Part shown: in pieces, positions 53,601 through 62,321 of the stretch
Numbering within the stretch: the first letter of the stretch is position 1
Layout: every line of letters begins with the position of its first letter
NCBI RefSeq assembly: GCF_900110245.1
Contig: NZ_FOCZ01000004.1
Location: forward strand, 620,001 to 684,000
Direction of reading: 5' to 3'
DNA from: Niastella yeongjuensis
GTDB lineage: Bacteria; Bacteroidota; Bacteroidia; Chitinophagales; Chitinophagaceae
Length of the DNA: 64,000 bases
Position numbers and translations under genes: made by a program
Notes under the pieces: generated by a model
Seen by the model: the letters and a program-made list of their open reading frames with translations, nothing else
Databases searched by the model: none
What the model was told of the DNA's origin: nothing

Positions 53601-56600
53601 CATGTTTGCCATTTTCCTCATTGTTCCCCCTTTGATTTCGTCAATAAATTCATCTTTTACCCCTTTTACCCATTGCTCTGGAGGATCAAATTGAATGACC
53701 TTATACCAAGGAATTCTATTACTACCTTGCATGGCTGTTTGCAACCTAATATCATTACCACCTGGATTTATCCCCAATTTTACAAGCCGCTTTACAAGTG
53801 GAGCAAGATTTAAATTATTCGTATAATCAACCAAGTCCCTGACTTTAATAATCCTCGTTTCAATTTCCCGGATTTTGCCCAATGCAAATTTTTTATCATT
53901 TATTGCTTTCGGTGTCGTCCGCGTTGAATTAGCATCATTCCAAACATCGTCAACATCGTTAACAAGGTCCTCATATTCCTCGCGGAATTTATCGATTTTA
54001 ACCCTGTCATTTGATTTGAATGCATTAAGGATATGCAATTTAATCAGTAGGCTATTATTTAGCTCCCTGATGAGAAGCTCCCTCAATAAATCCTGGAAAT
54101 GGTTCCTCTCAATTCCATTTGCGACCTGCGCGGAGTCCTCCCTGCTGTCTGAGAAAACGACGAGTTTTCTCTCATCCTGATTGCCTGGCAACTGATACAT
54201 CAGTTCTTTAGCAAAGATTTGGCTTGACTTCGCAAAACCTGTTCTAAATCCCCTAATGGAAGAGATTTTTATTTTTATTGCTCCTTGTTTGTGTTTACTG
54301 TGGTTAATTCCGCAACCGGGGCAAACACATGGTGTTGCTTTATGAGTATCATTTCCAGATGTGTTAAGTGCGATATCGAGCATCGCAGCATTCCTATGCA
54401 CAATTTTGAAATAGTATCCCTTGCGCCAGTTAGCTGGTTTTTGAATAGCATTTTCATAAGTTTCTTTAATATCACCTGAATAAATGTTAATTGAAGCCTG
54501 CTCCCACGTCGCGCGATAATCATTTTGGTTAATTGAACTGTCCACAGTAGCTTGCCTCCAATAACCATTTGGCCTTTCGTGAGGCTCCAGTTCTTGACCT
54601 CCTTGTGGCCAGAAAACGGCATATTCCTGATAAGTCCGGCGTTCTAAGAGCTTATGTGGTGTCTTTTCTGGGATACCTTCAATATTCGGACTTAATGGTA
54701 ATAACTCAAAAAAATTGCCCGTTTCATCTGATGCCTTCAACCTGCTGCCTCCGAAGAAAGTAGTTCCGCAATTATCGCAATATAAGAGTTCAAGCACCCG
54801 GAAACCTCTTTCAGACTTTATTTGTGCTTGCGAATATAATCTACCAACAGTCCGTTCGTCATCTCTATATTTCTCTTCAATGTCTGATGGATTTAATGAA
54901 CCCCACAGCCCTTCAATATTCCTGAAAAAATAGTGAAATCTGAACCTTGGCAGCTTTGCAGAGCTGTTCTCCGATTCAATTTTTTGATATTCTTTAAGAT
55001 CGTAAAGTGAACGTAAAATAAGCAACCCGCTTAGTGCTTTACGCAAATCTGCTTTGGAATTGTCTATCCCAAAAAGTTTTTCTGCAAATATGTCTTTGTT
55101 TTCGATATCACCATCTGCCCTCAATGAGCAAACTGCCCGCTCCTTGTCTGCAATTTTGCAAGCTTTGTATAAGCGTTCCCGCAACTTTATCTTTTTATCA
55201 AGAAGTACCTTCAAAATAAGTGATCTACCATCAGATTCAGTCAGACTCATTTGGCCAAATGACATCAAGCTATCCGCTGATGCAATGCACTGTTGAATAA
55301 ACCCACTGGAATTAATATTCTCATTATTTTGATAAAATGCTTCATTAATTCTCTTGAATGGATCTAAAGGAATTTTTATATGATTATCTGGCAAATCATC
55401 TACCGGATTGTTTTCGCCTTTAATAATTTCAAAAGACTGTTTCGCATCTGTAACCCCAAAAAAGTCCTGTATAAAATCAATACTTTTTATGTCAGTAGCA
55501 TCCAATGATGCAGATGATGCAAGTATTCGCAATTGAGGATGATTGGGGTGAAGTCCCAATCTGTTTATTATAAGCCTTAGTAAATATGCTACTTCAGTCC
55601 CTTGGGTACCCCTATACAGGTGCAGTTCATCTATGATCAAGTGAAAAATCCTGTTGCGCTTTTCTTCCTGTTTTTCCCCCGTCGAAAGCTGTTGTGAGAA
55701 CTCATCTTCACAATGAAGCCACTGTTTTGTTTTGTCAAAAATTCCACTATCAACACTTCTCATCAACATGATACTCAACATAGAATAATTGGTAATCATT
55801 ATGTCTGGGGGCGCCACCTGCATATCAAAGCGTGTGCGCATTTCTGCTCCGTCCAATCGTGGATAAAAGGCCGTTAAATTTTCAGGTGTATCGGCGAGCC
55901 CATTGACCGAATGTTTATTTTCTTCAATGTGCTGCTGTATGTCATTTGCAGATGTCTCAAGTGCGATCAAATCCTTTTTTAGCTGATCAATCTTAAATTT
56001 GTTAATTATTTTATCGCCATCCCCATTGAATGAATAAAGCTCTCCTGGGGAGGGCGTGCTGCTAGTATACCGGCCAAAATATATCGTATTGTTATTCGCT
56101 TCATTTTTCAACCATTCCCTCGCTTTGTCTGAATCCAATGCCTTTCTCAGCCTAGTAAGCTGGTCTTCAACCAATGCATTCATGGGATATAAAATAAGTG
56201 CCCTTACGGCCTGCGGCCGTCCATCATCAGGCCTCTGCCTAGCCGGAATTGATAATTGGAAATCCAAATTCGAATCTACAATATCCCTGTCCTTTAAATT
56301 ATCATCGTTCCACCACTTCGCTTGATTAGTACCGCTTGATTTTTTCCATTTTGAAAGCTCTTTTGCAAGTTGAGCGAACAATGGCAAAAGGAATGATTCT
56401 GTTTTTCCTGAACCTGTGCCGGAGGTAATAATACAATGTTTTTTACCCATCGCCTTCATTAACATTTCAGCTTGGTGCGCGTACATGGGAAAAGAATCAG
56501 AAAACAACCCGCATTTGACCAAAGATTTAAAACATTCTAACTCCTTATCAGTCATTGAATCTGAAACGTCTGCTTTCGAAATTCCAGATATCTTTATTCC

Positions 56601-56777
56601 GCTTGTTTTATAGTCGGGTAACGGTTCTATCCAAGGCTCTCTATACAATACTTTATCCTTATTTAAGAGGTCGAACCTTTCTGAATCGACAGAATCAAAT
56701 TTCGTATCGAAGGCTGTCTCCACATAACGGATATAATTATCTTTAATTTCATCGAAAGAAGTAATTGGATCTCTCAT
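50631..56777 (-). CDS. Giant DEAD/DEAH helicase with DUF1998-type C-terminus (DruE-like)
   Basis: 2048 residues. Residues 95-430: Q-motif region (MYAHQAEML), Walker A TSGTGSGKTE (118-127), Ia (YPMNALVEDQ), DELH (383-386) and SAS (LASSASL). A long insert carries zinc-like pairs (LYCDNCGTTFFGG, CVCPGCGINHSKH). The second RecA domain has motif V (TTTLEVGVDIGA) and VI (QQRVGRAGRRG, about residue 1315). The C-terminal third has another zinc pair (CKKCGYN ... CPDCGNF) and the DUF1998/MZB end with CKDACYDCLKVYRN near residue 1890. Size and architecture match the DruE helicases of Druantia; DISARM DrmA is much shorter. Its start is two bases after the 968-residue gene. Confidence 0.9.
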   Translation of the reverse strand: MRDPITSFDEIKDNYIRYVETAFDTKFDSVDSERFDLLNKDKVLYREPWIEPLPDYKTSGIKISGISKADVSDSMTDKELECFKSLVKCGLFSDSFPMYAHQAEMLMKAMGKKHCIITSGTGSGKTESFLLPLFAQLAKELSKWKKSSGTNQAKWWNDDNLKDRDIVDSNLDFQLSIPARQRPDDGRPQAVRALILYPMNALVEDQLTRLRKALDSDKAREWLKNEANNNTIYFGRYTSSTPSPGELYSFNGDGDKIINKFKIDQLKKDLIALETSANDIQQHIEENKHSVNGLADTPENLTAFYPRLDGAEMRTRFDMQVAPPDIMITNYSMLSIMLMRSVDSGIFDKTKQWLHCEDEFSQQLSTGEKQEEKRNRIFHLIIDELHLYRGTQGTEVAYLLRLIINRLGLHPNHPQLRILASSASLDATDIKSIDFIQDFFGVTDAKQSFEIIKGENNPVDDLPDNHIKIPLDPFKRINEAFYQNNENINSSGFIQQCIASADSLMSFGQMSLTESDGRSLILKVLLDKKIKLRERLYKACKIADKERAVCSLRADGDIENKDIFAEKLFGIDNSKADLRKALSGLLILRSLYDLKEYQKIESENSSAKLPRFRFHYFFRNIEGLWGSLNPSDIEEKYRDDERTVGRLYSQAQIKSERGFRVLELLYCDNCGTTFFGGSRLKASDETGNFFELLPLSPNIEGIPEKTPHKLLERRTYQEYAVFWPQGGQELEPHERPNGYWRQATVDSSINQNDYRATWEQASINIYSGDIKETYENAIQKPANWRKGYYFKIVHRNAAMLDIALNTSGNDTHKATPCVCPGCGINHSKHKQGAIKIKISSIRGFRTGFAKSSQIFAKELMYQLPGNQDERKLVVFSDSREDSAQVANGIERNHFQDLLRELLIRELNNSLLIKLHILNAFKSNDRVKIDKFREEYEDLVNDVDDVWNDANSTRTTPKAINDKKFALGKIREIETRIIKVRDLVDYTNNLNLAPLVKRLVKLGINPGGNDIRLQTAMQGSNRIPWYKVIQFDPPEQWVKGVKDEFIDEIKGGTMRKMANMFFASLFYSFESSALGYLTINPETPEISGYAGKAGLAPKDFIDVVNSTIRILGDKYKHNQVDPDNFPFDILGYDDFPTLCRGYIKKVSERFSISESALGQNIFDLLSGNNILSGYSGLQFESLFIKASVGSDEAWLSSKGGRAHLHSSGGVCTQTKSLLNPSNKTTCGEIWEKNYLSYSAMIQDRDPLRIHCEELTGQTDNQFQRQRHFRNVILKTEGVPLVRQIDLLSVTTTLEVGVDIGALQAVMLANMPPQRFNYQQRVGRAGRRGQAYSIILTFCRGRSHDEFYFSNPQKITGDKPPTPFLTMKQDRICSRLIAKEILRNAYLQIEVNENFDEDKSSIHGVFGKVHNWNVYKKKIIEWIKVNQDAIKEIINTITPSQLTSEKEKFFNYFTDSSTEKGFIYKLDKIINNAEIPTDDISQKFAEGGILPMFGMPTDVKNFYHGISDNNETRKIDRSQAIAIYEFAPGAQKTKDKAIYQSIGFTSELIKGRDQNGKETLINKENGLTGTSPFYLNRWMERCKKCGYNKSFDEQDKPKNLQCPDCGNFEINTFSKFRIKSPKAYRGDLLLGSDNRDEADFVTNRPPIYADRSTEGDSKREEYQVANSRIIISDKDVTWRINTNGDKLYSGSYYDVNNFNPEIMKSFRFKNQWIQDSFVPSATLNGKMFISEDNYRVEFYNRVPEQPIALAINKKTEVLKFHPVSVAPELNLDMFNLKDNPNYFERQSLGVRAGFYSSAFLLQRVLADTLDIDPTEIEIADITKYEIDDIIKKNVAEIILIDELPNGSGFVRKLYEGFDQMLKEALDPTSVGTYIQRIHSQEHQLKCKDACYDCLKVYRNMNWHSLLDWRLGLGILRIFQNKDYKSGADNDFNYVEIKDWKNFATTLRDQFVESFFVKAGTPKEDYLIDFRGIPAIKHGSIQNGRRKIILIIHPFWKLNSPEEDAWYTNAISEARQYIMDRGGNVEDDFECLDTFNLQRRIGWCFEKIMNK

Positions 56778-56779
56778 AT

Positions 56780-59686
56780 TTACAAGTCGTTATTAAATTC
56801 CATTTGCTGGTTAAATTTCTTAAATAAGTTCTCAGCGAAAATTTTAGGCACATTTTGGTGAAATTGATATATCAACTCACATTTGTCAATAGTAATATTT
56901 TTGAAATAAGGGGCTTGACCACTCAGAAGAATAATTGACTCCGCAAATAAGCGGGGTAGTTGGATGTATTTCGGGACTGCAAGCTCTTTAGTTCTTTCAT
57001 TGTAAAATATTACGTGTTTCTTTTTTTCGGAAAGGAATAAAAACTTCCCCCAGTTCCTGTCAACTTCATATGATTTGTTATCAAGCCATAAAATATATGA
57101 ATACTGATATTGAACATAATATTCCTGCAGTGAAAGGGTCTTATCAATAGGATTATCGTCCTTAACAAATTTCAGGGCATTTATATCGAAAACTTTTCGC
57201 GCCCATTCGTAATTTGCTTTTTCTACATTTTTATATTGTAACAAATGTTGTTTGTAGCCATCAACTGTTTCACTAAAATCCTGCAAACCGAATTGCATTA
57301 TTTGCGGTTGACGATAAGGTTTTTCAATAGTCCTAAATTCAATGTTCATGATTGAAGCAATAGTATTTAATTTCATCCAAGCTTCCGTGCTATTATTGCA
57401 ATCGGCAGGAATAAGCCTTATTAGATCAGGCAAATAGCAAACGTCCAATTGGGATTCCTGCGGAATAATTTCAAGGTTAACCGAGTATTTAATACAGCAA
57501 TCTTGCAAATCATCAATAAATGACTTAGATCGCGCACCAATCAATATTCCCCTCAATGAAGATTTTGACGGAATAATTGCAAACTGCGGCCTATTTATTG
57601 AAATTTTATTTAGAGAATAATCATAATCTAAAAAGCCTAAATAATCATAAAGGCTTATGGAGGTTTGTTTTATATATTTTGGGGATTGTTGGAATCGAGA
57701 AAGTTCCCATAACCTTGAATTATCCTCTATACAATCTAAAATTTCGGAAAACTCTTCGTAATGAAGATTGCGTTTACTAGATAGAATTTGCAACACAAGG
57801 TTACCACGCTCAAGCTTGTACTCGCTCAGATTATTTTTAAATGGAGCTCTAATATATGTATTAGAATAAAAATCAGGAATGCATGCCAATTGCCTTTGCC
57901 AATTATTATAGTGGGTGTTACTACCTATCACAAATTCAATTTTATCACCTTCACAAATTTCACCGAAACGATCGCGCTTTGTTAAATTTTCATCCAAAAT
58001 ATCCAATGGATTAAAATCTATATCAGTGATTTGATAACCTAGTCCACAGTTATCTAATATTCCGTTTTCATCTTTAATCAAAAACTGTTGATTACAGACA
58101 ACACTTGTCGGTATAATAAATTCTTCAGGAACAACCAGATTTTTTAATAGGTATACCCTATTTTCATTTTTAAATTCAAAGTAAATTTTCTCTGTTCCAT
58201 CCGCACCTTCGATGTAAATACTAGGAAGCATATTTTTCAAATACTCCCTATTTCCCAATTTAATGCCACCACGAAGCTCGACTTTCTTTTTTGTTGTTAT
58301 TTTAAGAATTTCTTCAGTTGGATGTGATTGAACAGGATTTCTGAATTTATAAAGGGTAAAACCTAAAGGAATATTATCGTAGTTGACAGGATTGAAATCT
58401 CCCTTTGCAAAAGTACTGCCCCATTCCTCAACCACTTGCTTTTTAGACCCGGCACACAAGAGATACATGGTTGATTGACGGCTTATTTTATCCGTTTCTA
58501 CAAAATTACTTGAAGGCAATCCAAAGTAAGAACCAGATGAATAAAGAGTTATTTCATTTTTTGTTGCGCTTGCCCGCCATTTATTCTGATCATCAGTGAG
58601 GTTCAGCTCTTGGTTAAAAGGAATATTAATTGGGCTTGAGAAACTGCTGTCCAAATTTTTAATGTCATGTCCTCCAAGATTTAATTCTTCTGGAAAATCA
58701 TTTAAAGAATGCAAATAATAAAAGTGAGTAAATATTTCATCCTCTCGATTCAGCGTGAAAGCAGAAATCAATGTTCCATATACCCAACCCGATTTAGGTT
58801 TCCCGTTGCTTTCACGTTCATCATACTCTATCACATATCCTTTCCAATTTTCATATTCCCTTTTTACAATATCCACTATTACTTTCTTTAAAAGATTATC
58901 TTCATCCTTCAATATATTTTTAATCCGGTTATCAAACCCAGCTTTGCTTTCGCTATATAAATTTATGATTCGCAAAAAGTGGGACTCTGTTATGATTGAA
59001 AATGGCGCAATACCTGCTGCCCAAAAAATGTTTGGGATATCCCTTATATTGCGCGGAGAAAGGAGACATTGTGAATATGGTTTGCCAACATAAAGCCAAT
59101 TAGGATTGCCTAAATGCCTCTCAGTAAAATACCCCAAATCGGTTTTATAAAGTGCTTTACTCCAGTTTTCTAAATTGTTCCAAACCCAATCAATGTCGGC
59201 TATGCTTTTTGTTTTATTATTTGCCGTAACTATTTTGTTCGAAACCAAAAAACTATCAAGAGGGGGAAAGAAAGCGTTTGCACGAAAACTATTCACATTG
59301 TCAGTCAAAGGAACTACTAAAGAAACTAAGAAACCAAGATAAAAGGGATAAACAACTTTTAAATTAGGGCTATAAATGGAAGCCCCTTCAATCTTTAGAT
59401 CATATTTGTTGTTGGACTCAAAAACTACCTTTTCATAATACTTCCATTTATTTGAAACAACCAGGAACTTGTCTATAAAGGTTGTTTTTGAATAAATTTC
59501 CGGAAATCCAGACTTAATTGCTTTACAGTAATCGTCCCAACTTTGAGCTTCAGAAGCAAAACCAAAATTTTTAATTCCTAATTCTGAAATTTCCTTTTTA
59601 GTTATATATAACAAGACCTCCTTGCCTGCATTGGAAGGATTAAAAAAGTATTCGCCAATTAAACTATTCCATTCAAGATATTTCAT
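56780..59686 (-). CDS. Large defence-operon protein of unknown fold (possible DruF-like)
   Basis: 968 residues, the first gene of the five-gene operon. No signal peptide, transmembrane helix or catalytic motif is recognisable. Aromatic- and Asn-rich stretches alternate (DWVWNNLENWSKALYKT, NIFWAAGIAPFSIITES, GSYFGLPSSNFV, KKVELRGGIKLGNREYL). Position, size and partners suggest the large accessory protein of a type II Druantia system. Assignment to DruF is inference from layout, since I see no sequence motif for it. Codon use looks AT-rich, like the rest of the operon. Confidence 0.7.
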   Translation of the reverse strand: MKYLEWNSLIGEYFFNPSNAGKEVLLYITKKEISELGIKNFGFASEAQSWDDYCKAIKSGFPEIYSKTTFIDKFLVVSNKWKYYEKVVFESNNKYDLKIEGASIYSPNLKVVYPFYLGFLVSLVVPLTDNVNSFRANAFFPPLDSFLVSNKIVTANNKTKSIADIDWVWNNLENWSKALYKTDLGYFTERHLGNPNWLYVGKPYSQCLLSPRNIRDIPNIFWAAGIAPFSIITESHFLRIINLYSESKAGFDNRIKNILKDEDNLLKKVIVDIVKREYENWKGYVIEYDERESNGKPKSGWVYGTLISAFTLNREDEIFTHFYYLHSLNDFPEELNLGGHDIKNLDSSFSSPINIPFNQELNLTDDQNKWRASATKNEITLYSSGSYFGLPSSNFVETDKISRQSTMYLLCAGSKKQVVEEWGSTFAKGDFNPVNYDNIPLGFTLYKFRNPVQSHPTEEILKITTKKKVELRGGIKLGNREYLKNMLPSIYIEGADGTEKIYFEFKNENRVYLLKNLVVPEEFIIPTSVVCNQQFLIKDENGILDNCGLGYQITDIDFNPLDILDENLTKRDRFGEICEGDKIEFVIGSNTHYNNWQRQLACIPDFYSNTYIRAPFKNNLSEYKLERGNLVLQILSSKRNLHYEEFSEILDCIEDNSRLWELSRFQQSPKYIKQTSISLYDYLGFLDYDYSLNKISINRPQFAIIPSKSSLRGILIGARSKSFIDDLQDCCIKYSVNLEIIPQESQLDVCYLPDLIRLIPADCNNSTEAWMKLNTIASIMNIEFRTIEKPYRQPQIMQFGLQDFSETVDGYKQHLLQYKNVEKANYEWARKVFDINALKFVKDDNPIDKTLSLQEYYVQYQYSYILWLDNKSYEVDRNWGKFLFLSEKKKHVIFYNERTKELAVPKYIQLPRLFAESIILLSGQAPYFKNITIDKCELIYQFHQNVPKIFAENLFKKFNQQMEFNNDL

Positions 59687-59899
59687 CTAGGATTCAAGGG
59701 TTTCAAGGGCTATGATAATGCGGATTCTAATTTGCCACCAAGAAAAATCGGTAAAAGAAGCTTAACATGTTAAACCACAACAATTAAATATGGTAGCAGT
59801 AATTATACTTGACTAAATTATAATAAATTTATCCAATGTGGAAACTTCAAATACTTGATATGAATCAATTTTTATAACTTTAAATAAAACCGTTAGGAT
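59687..59899. promoter_or_regulatory. Divergent control region of the defence operon, with FNR-type dyad
   Basis: TTGATatgaATCAA (59855-59868) is a perfect FNR-type dyad. It lies just 5' of a plus-strand -7 box TAACTTTA (59875-59882) for the gene at 59900. TTAACATGTTAA (59762-59773) is a perfect 12-bp palindrome about 76 bases upstream of the defence operon's first ATG. No convincing minus-strand -33/-7 pair was found. Confidence 0.45.
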
Positions 59900-60613
59900 A
59901 TGCGAAGTTTGAATTTGAGGAGTATGGCATCCTTCATAACCAGGGAGCACACATTAGAAATCAACAACATAAGATCGCTATTTATAGCGGAACATGAGAA
60001 ACACCTTGGGCTACATCCCGCCTGGAATTTCAAGGCTACCCGAAAAATAGTAATTGCTAATTATTGGTTCAGAGAGGTTTTGACTCATTTTGGTGTGATC
60101 ATGGCGGTTGCCGTACTGTTCACACTACCACAATGCAATAGCTGGATTACATTATTTGCCTCTATTTTATTTGCCGGCCTACCAGCACTAGTTAGCTTTA
60201 CGGCATTTATTTATTTCCCCTCCTTCTTTTGGAGTTTCTTGCCAAAACTAGAGGTAGTTTCTGGCGAACAAGAAAAATTGGCGAACCAGGCAGAAGAAAC
60301 AACGAAGTGTAAACGCACCCAGTACCAGGCTCCTACACTAATTATCATACATTACGTCAATTCTAAAATTACCAACACGCCTTTACTACCTGCCAATGAT
60401 CAATCGGCAGCACTCCTTAATAAGCTCTATGGCTCAGACAAAGACAAATTAAAACAGAACCTTTCCAGGTTGTATAAGCTATCCAGTCTTTCGGCTAAAG
60501 AGCGGGCTGAAATGCTTAAAGGAGTTGAAAATGCAAGAGGCTTTTTTAAAGACACAGGAAACGCCGGCGTTTCCAAAATCCTGGATGAACTTGAAATGAA
60601 ATTGAGACAATAA
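59900..60613 (+). CDS. Membrane protein of mobile element, unknown function
   Basis: 237 residues (an ATG at 59924, MASFITREH, is an alternative start). Two adjacent membrane helices lie in the centre (VLTHFGVIMAVAVLFTL and WITLFASILFAGLPALVSFTAF). They are flanked by a cytosolic N-domain and a Lys/Asp-rich helical C-domain with a repeated KLYGSDKDKLKQNLSRLYKL pattern. Proteins of this shape are common in Bacteroidota integrative elements. It is the first plus-strand gene after the divergent defence operon. Function unknown. Confidence 0.6.
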   Translation: MRSLNLRSMASFITREHTLEINNIRSLFIAEHEKHLGLHPAWNFKATRKIVIANYWFREVLTHFGVIMAVAVLFTLPQCNSWITLFASILFAGLPALVSFTAFIYFPSFFWSFLPKLEVVSGEQEKLANQAEETTKCKRTQYQAPTLIIIHYVNSKITNTPLLPANDQSAALLNKLYGSDKDKLKQNLSRLYKLSSLSAKERAEMLKGVENARGFFKDTGNAGVSKILDELEMKLRQ

Positions 60614-60688
60614 TTTGAACTTAAATTCTCATATTGTACTCTGATTTTCAAGTTTCTAATACTCAGGAATTTGTGGTAATTTTAGGGT

Positions 60689-60979
60689 ATGGAAGCCGGA
60701 AGAGATATTGGTATTTTGTTTCCCAAGTATGCATTTTGGGACGTAGACCCTGACAAATTGGATTTATCTCGGGATAGGAACTTTATTATTTCCCGGATCT
60801 TCGAACGAGGAAAGTTCGATGATGTACTTTCATTTATTGTGATCTATGGAAAAGATGAGGCAGGTGCAATTTTACAGAATAATAAGTACCTGAGTAGGAA
60901 AGGGCTTTTTCTTGCCCACGCTTTACTAGGATTACCATTACAAGATTTTAAAGCCTATGCTTCACTTAAACACAATTGA
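60689..60979 (+). CDS. AbiE-type antitoxin-like protein (DUF6922-like)
   Basis: 96 residues. FWDVDPDKLDLSRDRNFIISRIFERG is split by the family into a short N-terminal strand and helix typical of the small protein encoded before AbiEii-like nucleotidyltransferases in Bacteroidota. The C-terminal part (KGLFLAHALLGLPLQDFKAY) is helical. It overlaps the downstream toxin gene by 23 bases in another frame. A -7 box TAATTTTA (60677-60684) with TTTC 20 bases upstream lies so close to the ATG at 60689 that the mRNA would be leaderless. Confidence 0.7.
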   Translation: MEAGRDIGILFPKYAFWDVDPDKLDLSRDRNFIISRIFERGKFDDVLSFIVIYGKDEAGAILQNNKYLSRKGLFLAHALLGLPLQDFKAYASLKHN

Positions 60980-61703
60980 CCTTCCACTTTTTCAAGTCCT
61001 GACAGATTTTTCAACGCTACCAGAATTATCCCCTTTTTCACTGGTTGGTGGTACGGCCCTTTCACTACAAATGGGCCATCGTAAATCAGATGACCTTGAT
61101 TTTTTTACCGATCGGTCTTTTGATATCCTGGACGTAAAAACAGCCATCTTACAGTATAACCCGGATGTCGTGTTCTTAAATGAAACCAGGAACGGAATGA
61201 GCTTTACTCTCCCCCTGCCCGGTCGACCAGATGATTTCCGAAAACTTGATATATATAATTGGGCCGTAAAGTTTATTCGCCCAGCCACCGTTGAAGGAGA
61301 AATCCGCCTTGCAAGTCTTGAAGACATTGCAGCCTTTAAACTCGACGCCATTTGTCACAGAAAGGAAAAGAAAGATTTTGTAGACATAGCCGTTTTACTT
61401 GAGAAGTTTTCTTTTGGACAAATGATCGAGTTTTATCAGGAAAAGTTTCCAATGAATGACAAAAGCATTGTACTATCAAATATAGTTGATACAGATGGGT
61501 TAGAAAATTCTGTTGAACCTGTTATGTTAATAGACTTAACCCCTGCTTTGGCAATTCAACAAATAGAAGAAAAAATAAAGGAATATTCGCAATCCCAAAT
61601 CGATAAAAAAGCTCAGTTGGAACAAGAGCGTTTTAAGAAAATTGCAGACCTGCTGGAAAAACGCAATGAACGGGACAAAAACCGAAAAGGTAAATCCCTT
61701 TGA
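60957..61703 (+). CDS. AbiEii/AbiGii-type nucleotidyltransferase toxin
   Basis: 248 residues. The nucleotidyltransferase signature is clear near the N-terminus: GGTALSLQMGHRKSDDLDFF, with Gly31-Gly32 and metal-binding Asp46 and Asp48. Further family strands are FTLPLPGR, LASLEDIAAFKLDAI and RKEKKDFVDIAVLL. A charged coiled tail (residues 200-248) follows. AbiEii toxins transfer nucleotides onto tRNA or other targets and are neutralised transcriptionally by their cognate antitoxin, here the upstream overlapping gene. Another defence cargo on the element. Confidence 0.88.
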   Translation: MLHLNTIDLPLFQVLTDFSTLPELSPFSLVGGTALSLQMGHRKSDDLDFFTDRSFDILDVKTAILQYNPDVVFLNETRNGMSFTLPLPGRPDDFRKLDIYNWAVKFIRPATVEGEIRLASLEDIAAFKLDAICHRKEKKDFVDIAVLLEKFSFGQMIEFYQEKFPMNDKSIVLSNIVDTDGLENSVEPVMLIDLTPALAIQQIEEKIKEYSQSQIDKKAQLEQERFKKIADLLEKRNERDKNRKGKSL

Positions 61704-61775
61704 GCGGACCTGCTTATCTATTTGGTCACTCACCTACTCTGTTGAAATTGAGACAGTTGTTAAATAAGTTGATCT

Positions 61776-62006
61776 TTAACTAGCGTAATAATCAACCTTA
61801 CCATCCTTGGTCCTCGCAAAGGTGACATCAATTTTCTTTTCAAATTCATTTGCGCATTCCTGGGAGCATAGCCAGCCCATGTTAGGCACCGGTACATTTC
61901 CGGATTTATAACAGTCCTCTGCACTTGGCTCCATGCCTTCTTCAAATAATTCCGCTATCACCTTGCAGCAATTGTGACATTTCACATATTCCTTACCTGT
62001 TTCCAT
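61776..62006 (-). CDS. Small zinc-finger protein of mobile element
   Basis: 76 residues from the ATG at 62006 (METGKEYVKC). Two cysteine pairs, VKCHNCCKVI near residue 10 and WLCSQECANEFEKK near residue 47, suggest a zinc site of the MYM/LIM-like sort. A longer TTG-initiated frame to 62021 is not needed. It has its own promoter with a perfect -7 box upstream. Such small zinc proteins recur near primase genes in Bacteroidota elements; role unknown. Confidence 0.65.
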   Translation of the reverse strand: METGKEYVKCHNCCKVIAELFEEGMEPSAEDCYKSGNVPVPNMGWLCSQECANEFEKKIDVTFARTKDGKVDYYAS

Positions 62007-62038
62007 TTTTTGTAAAAACAATATTTAGCTTATTTACT

Positions 62039-62087
62039 CAAATATACCCTCAAACCCGTGATTTTTCCAATATCTAAGTATACTTAG
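62039..62087 (-). promoter_or_regulatory. Promoter and 14-bp palindrome upstream of the zinc-finger gene
   Basis: A perfect -7 box TATATTTG (62039-62046 on the minus strand) has a TTG 21 bases upstream (62068-62070). CTAAGTATACTTAG (62074-62087), a perfect palindrome, sits immediately upstream of the -33 element, a typical operator position. Confidence 0.55.
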
Positions 62088-62140
62088 CTTTTCCCCACCC
62101 ACTCGTTAACGTATGTTGCATCCCTAAAACAGTTATGTGT

Positions 62141-62317
62141 ATGAAAGATTTTGTGCAGAATGGTAACACTGTTACCTACATATTTCCGTCGTATGGGTCA
62201 ACGCAACCGCGGCCACGGACCCAGTTAAATTTTTCTTCCCGAGCCTCGTACAAGACTCTGATATTTCCCTTTTTCCTTAAAGCATCTTTACATTATTATT
62301 CACCATTAAACCAATAA
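62141..62317 (+). pseudogene. Degenerate copy of a 38-residue element peptide gene
   Basis: The first 18 codons (MKDFVQNGNTVTYIFPSYG) align with the next small gene (MKELSQKGNTPMLFPYEP), including the GTGT-ATG context. Beyond that the frame is unrelated and Ser/Phe-rich. It looks like a tandem duplicate that lost its 3' part. It could be an intact divergent paralogue, but the tail argues against that. Confidence 0.4.
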
Positions 62318-62321
62318 GTGT

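Noticed and set aside
50631-56777. DISARM DrmA or DrmB assignment for the giant helicase
   Set aside because: DISARM helicase and DUF1998 proteins are separate and shorter; here both parts are in one 2048-residue chain, and no PLD-type DrmC is present.
62161-62176. GGTAAC-ACT-GTTACC palindrome in the degenerate peptide gene
   Set aside because: It has a three-base spacer instead of four and lies within coding-like sequence, so it is not a convincing third copy of the TGTAAC-N4-GTTACA dyad.
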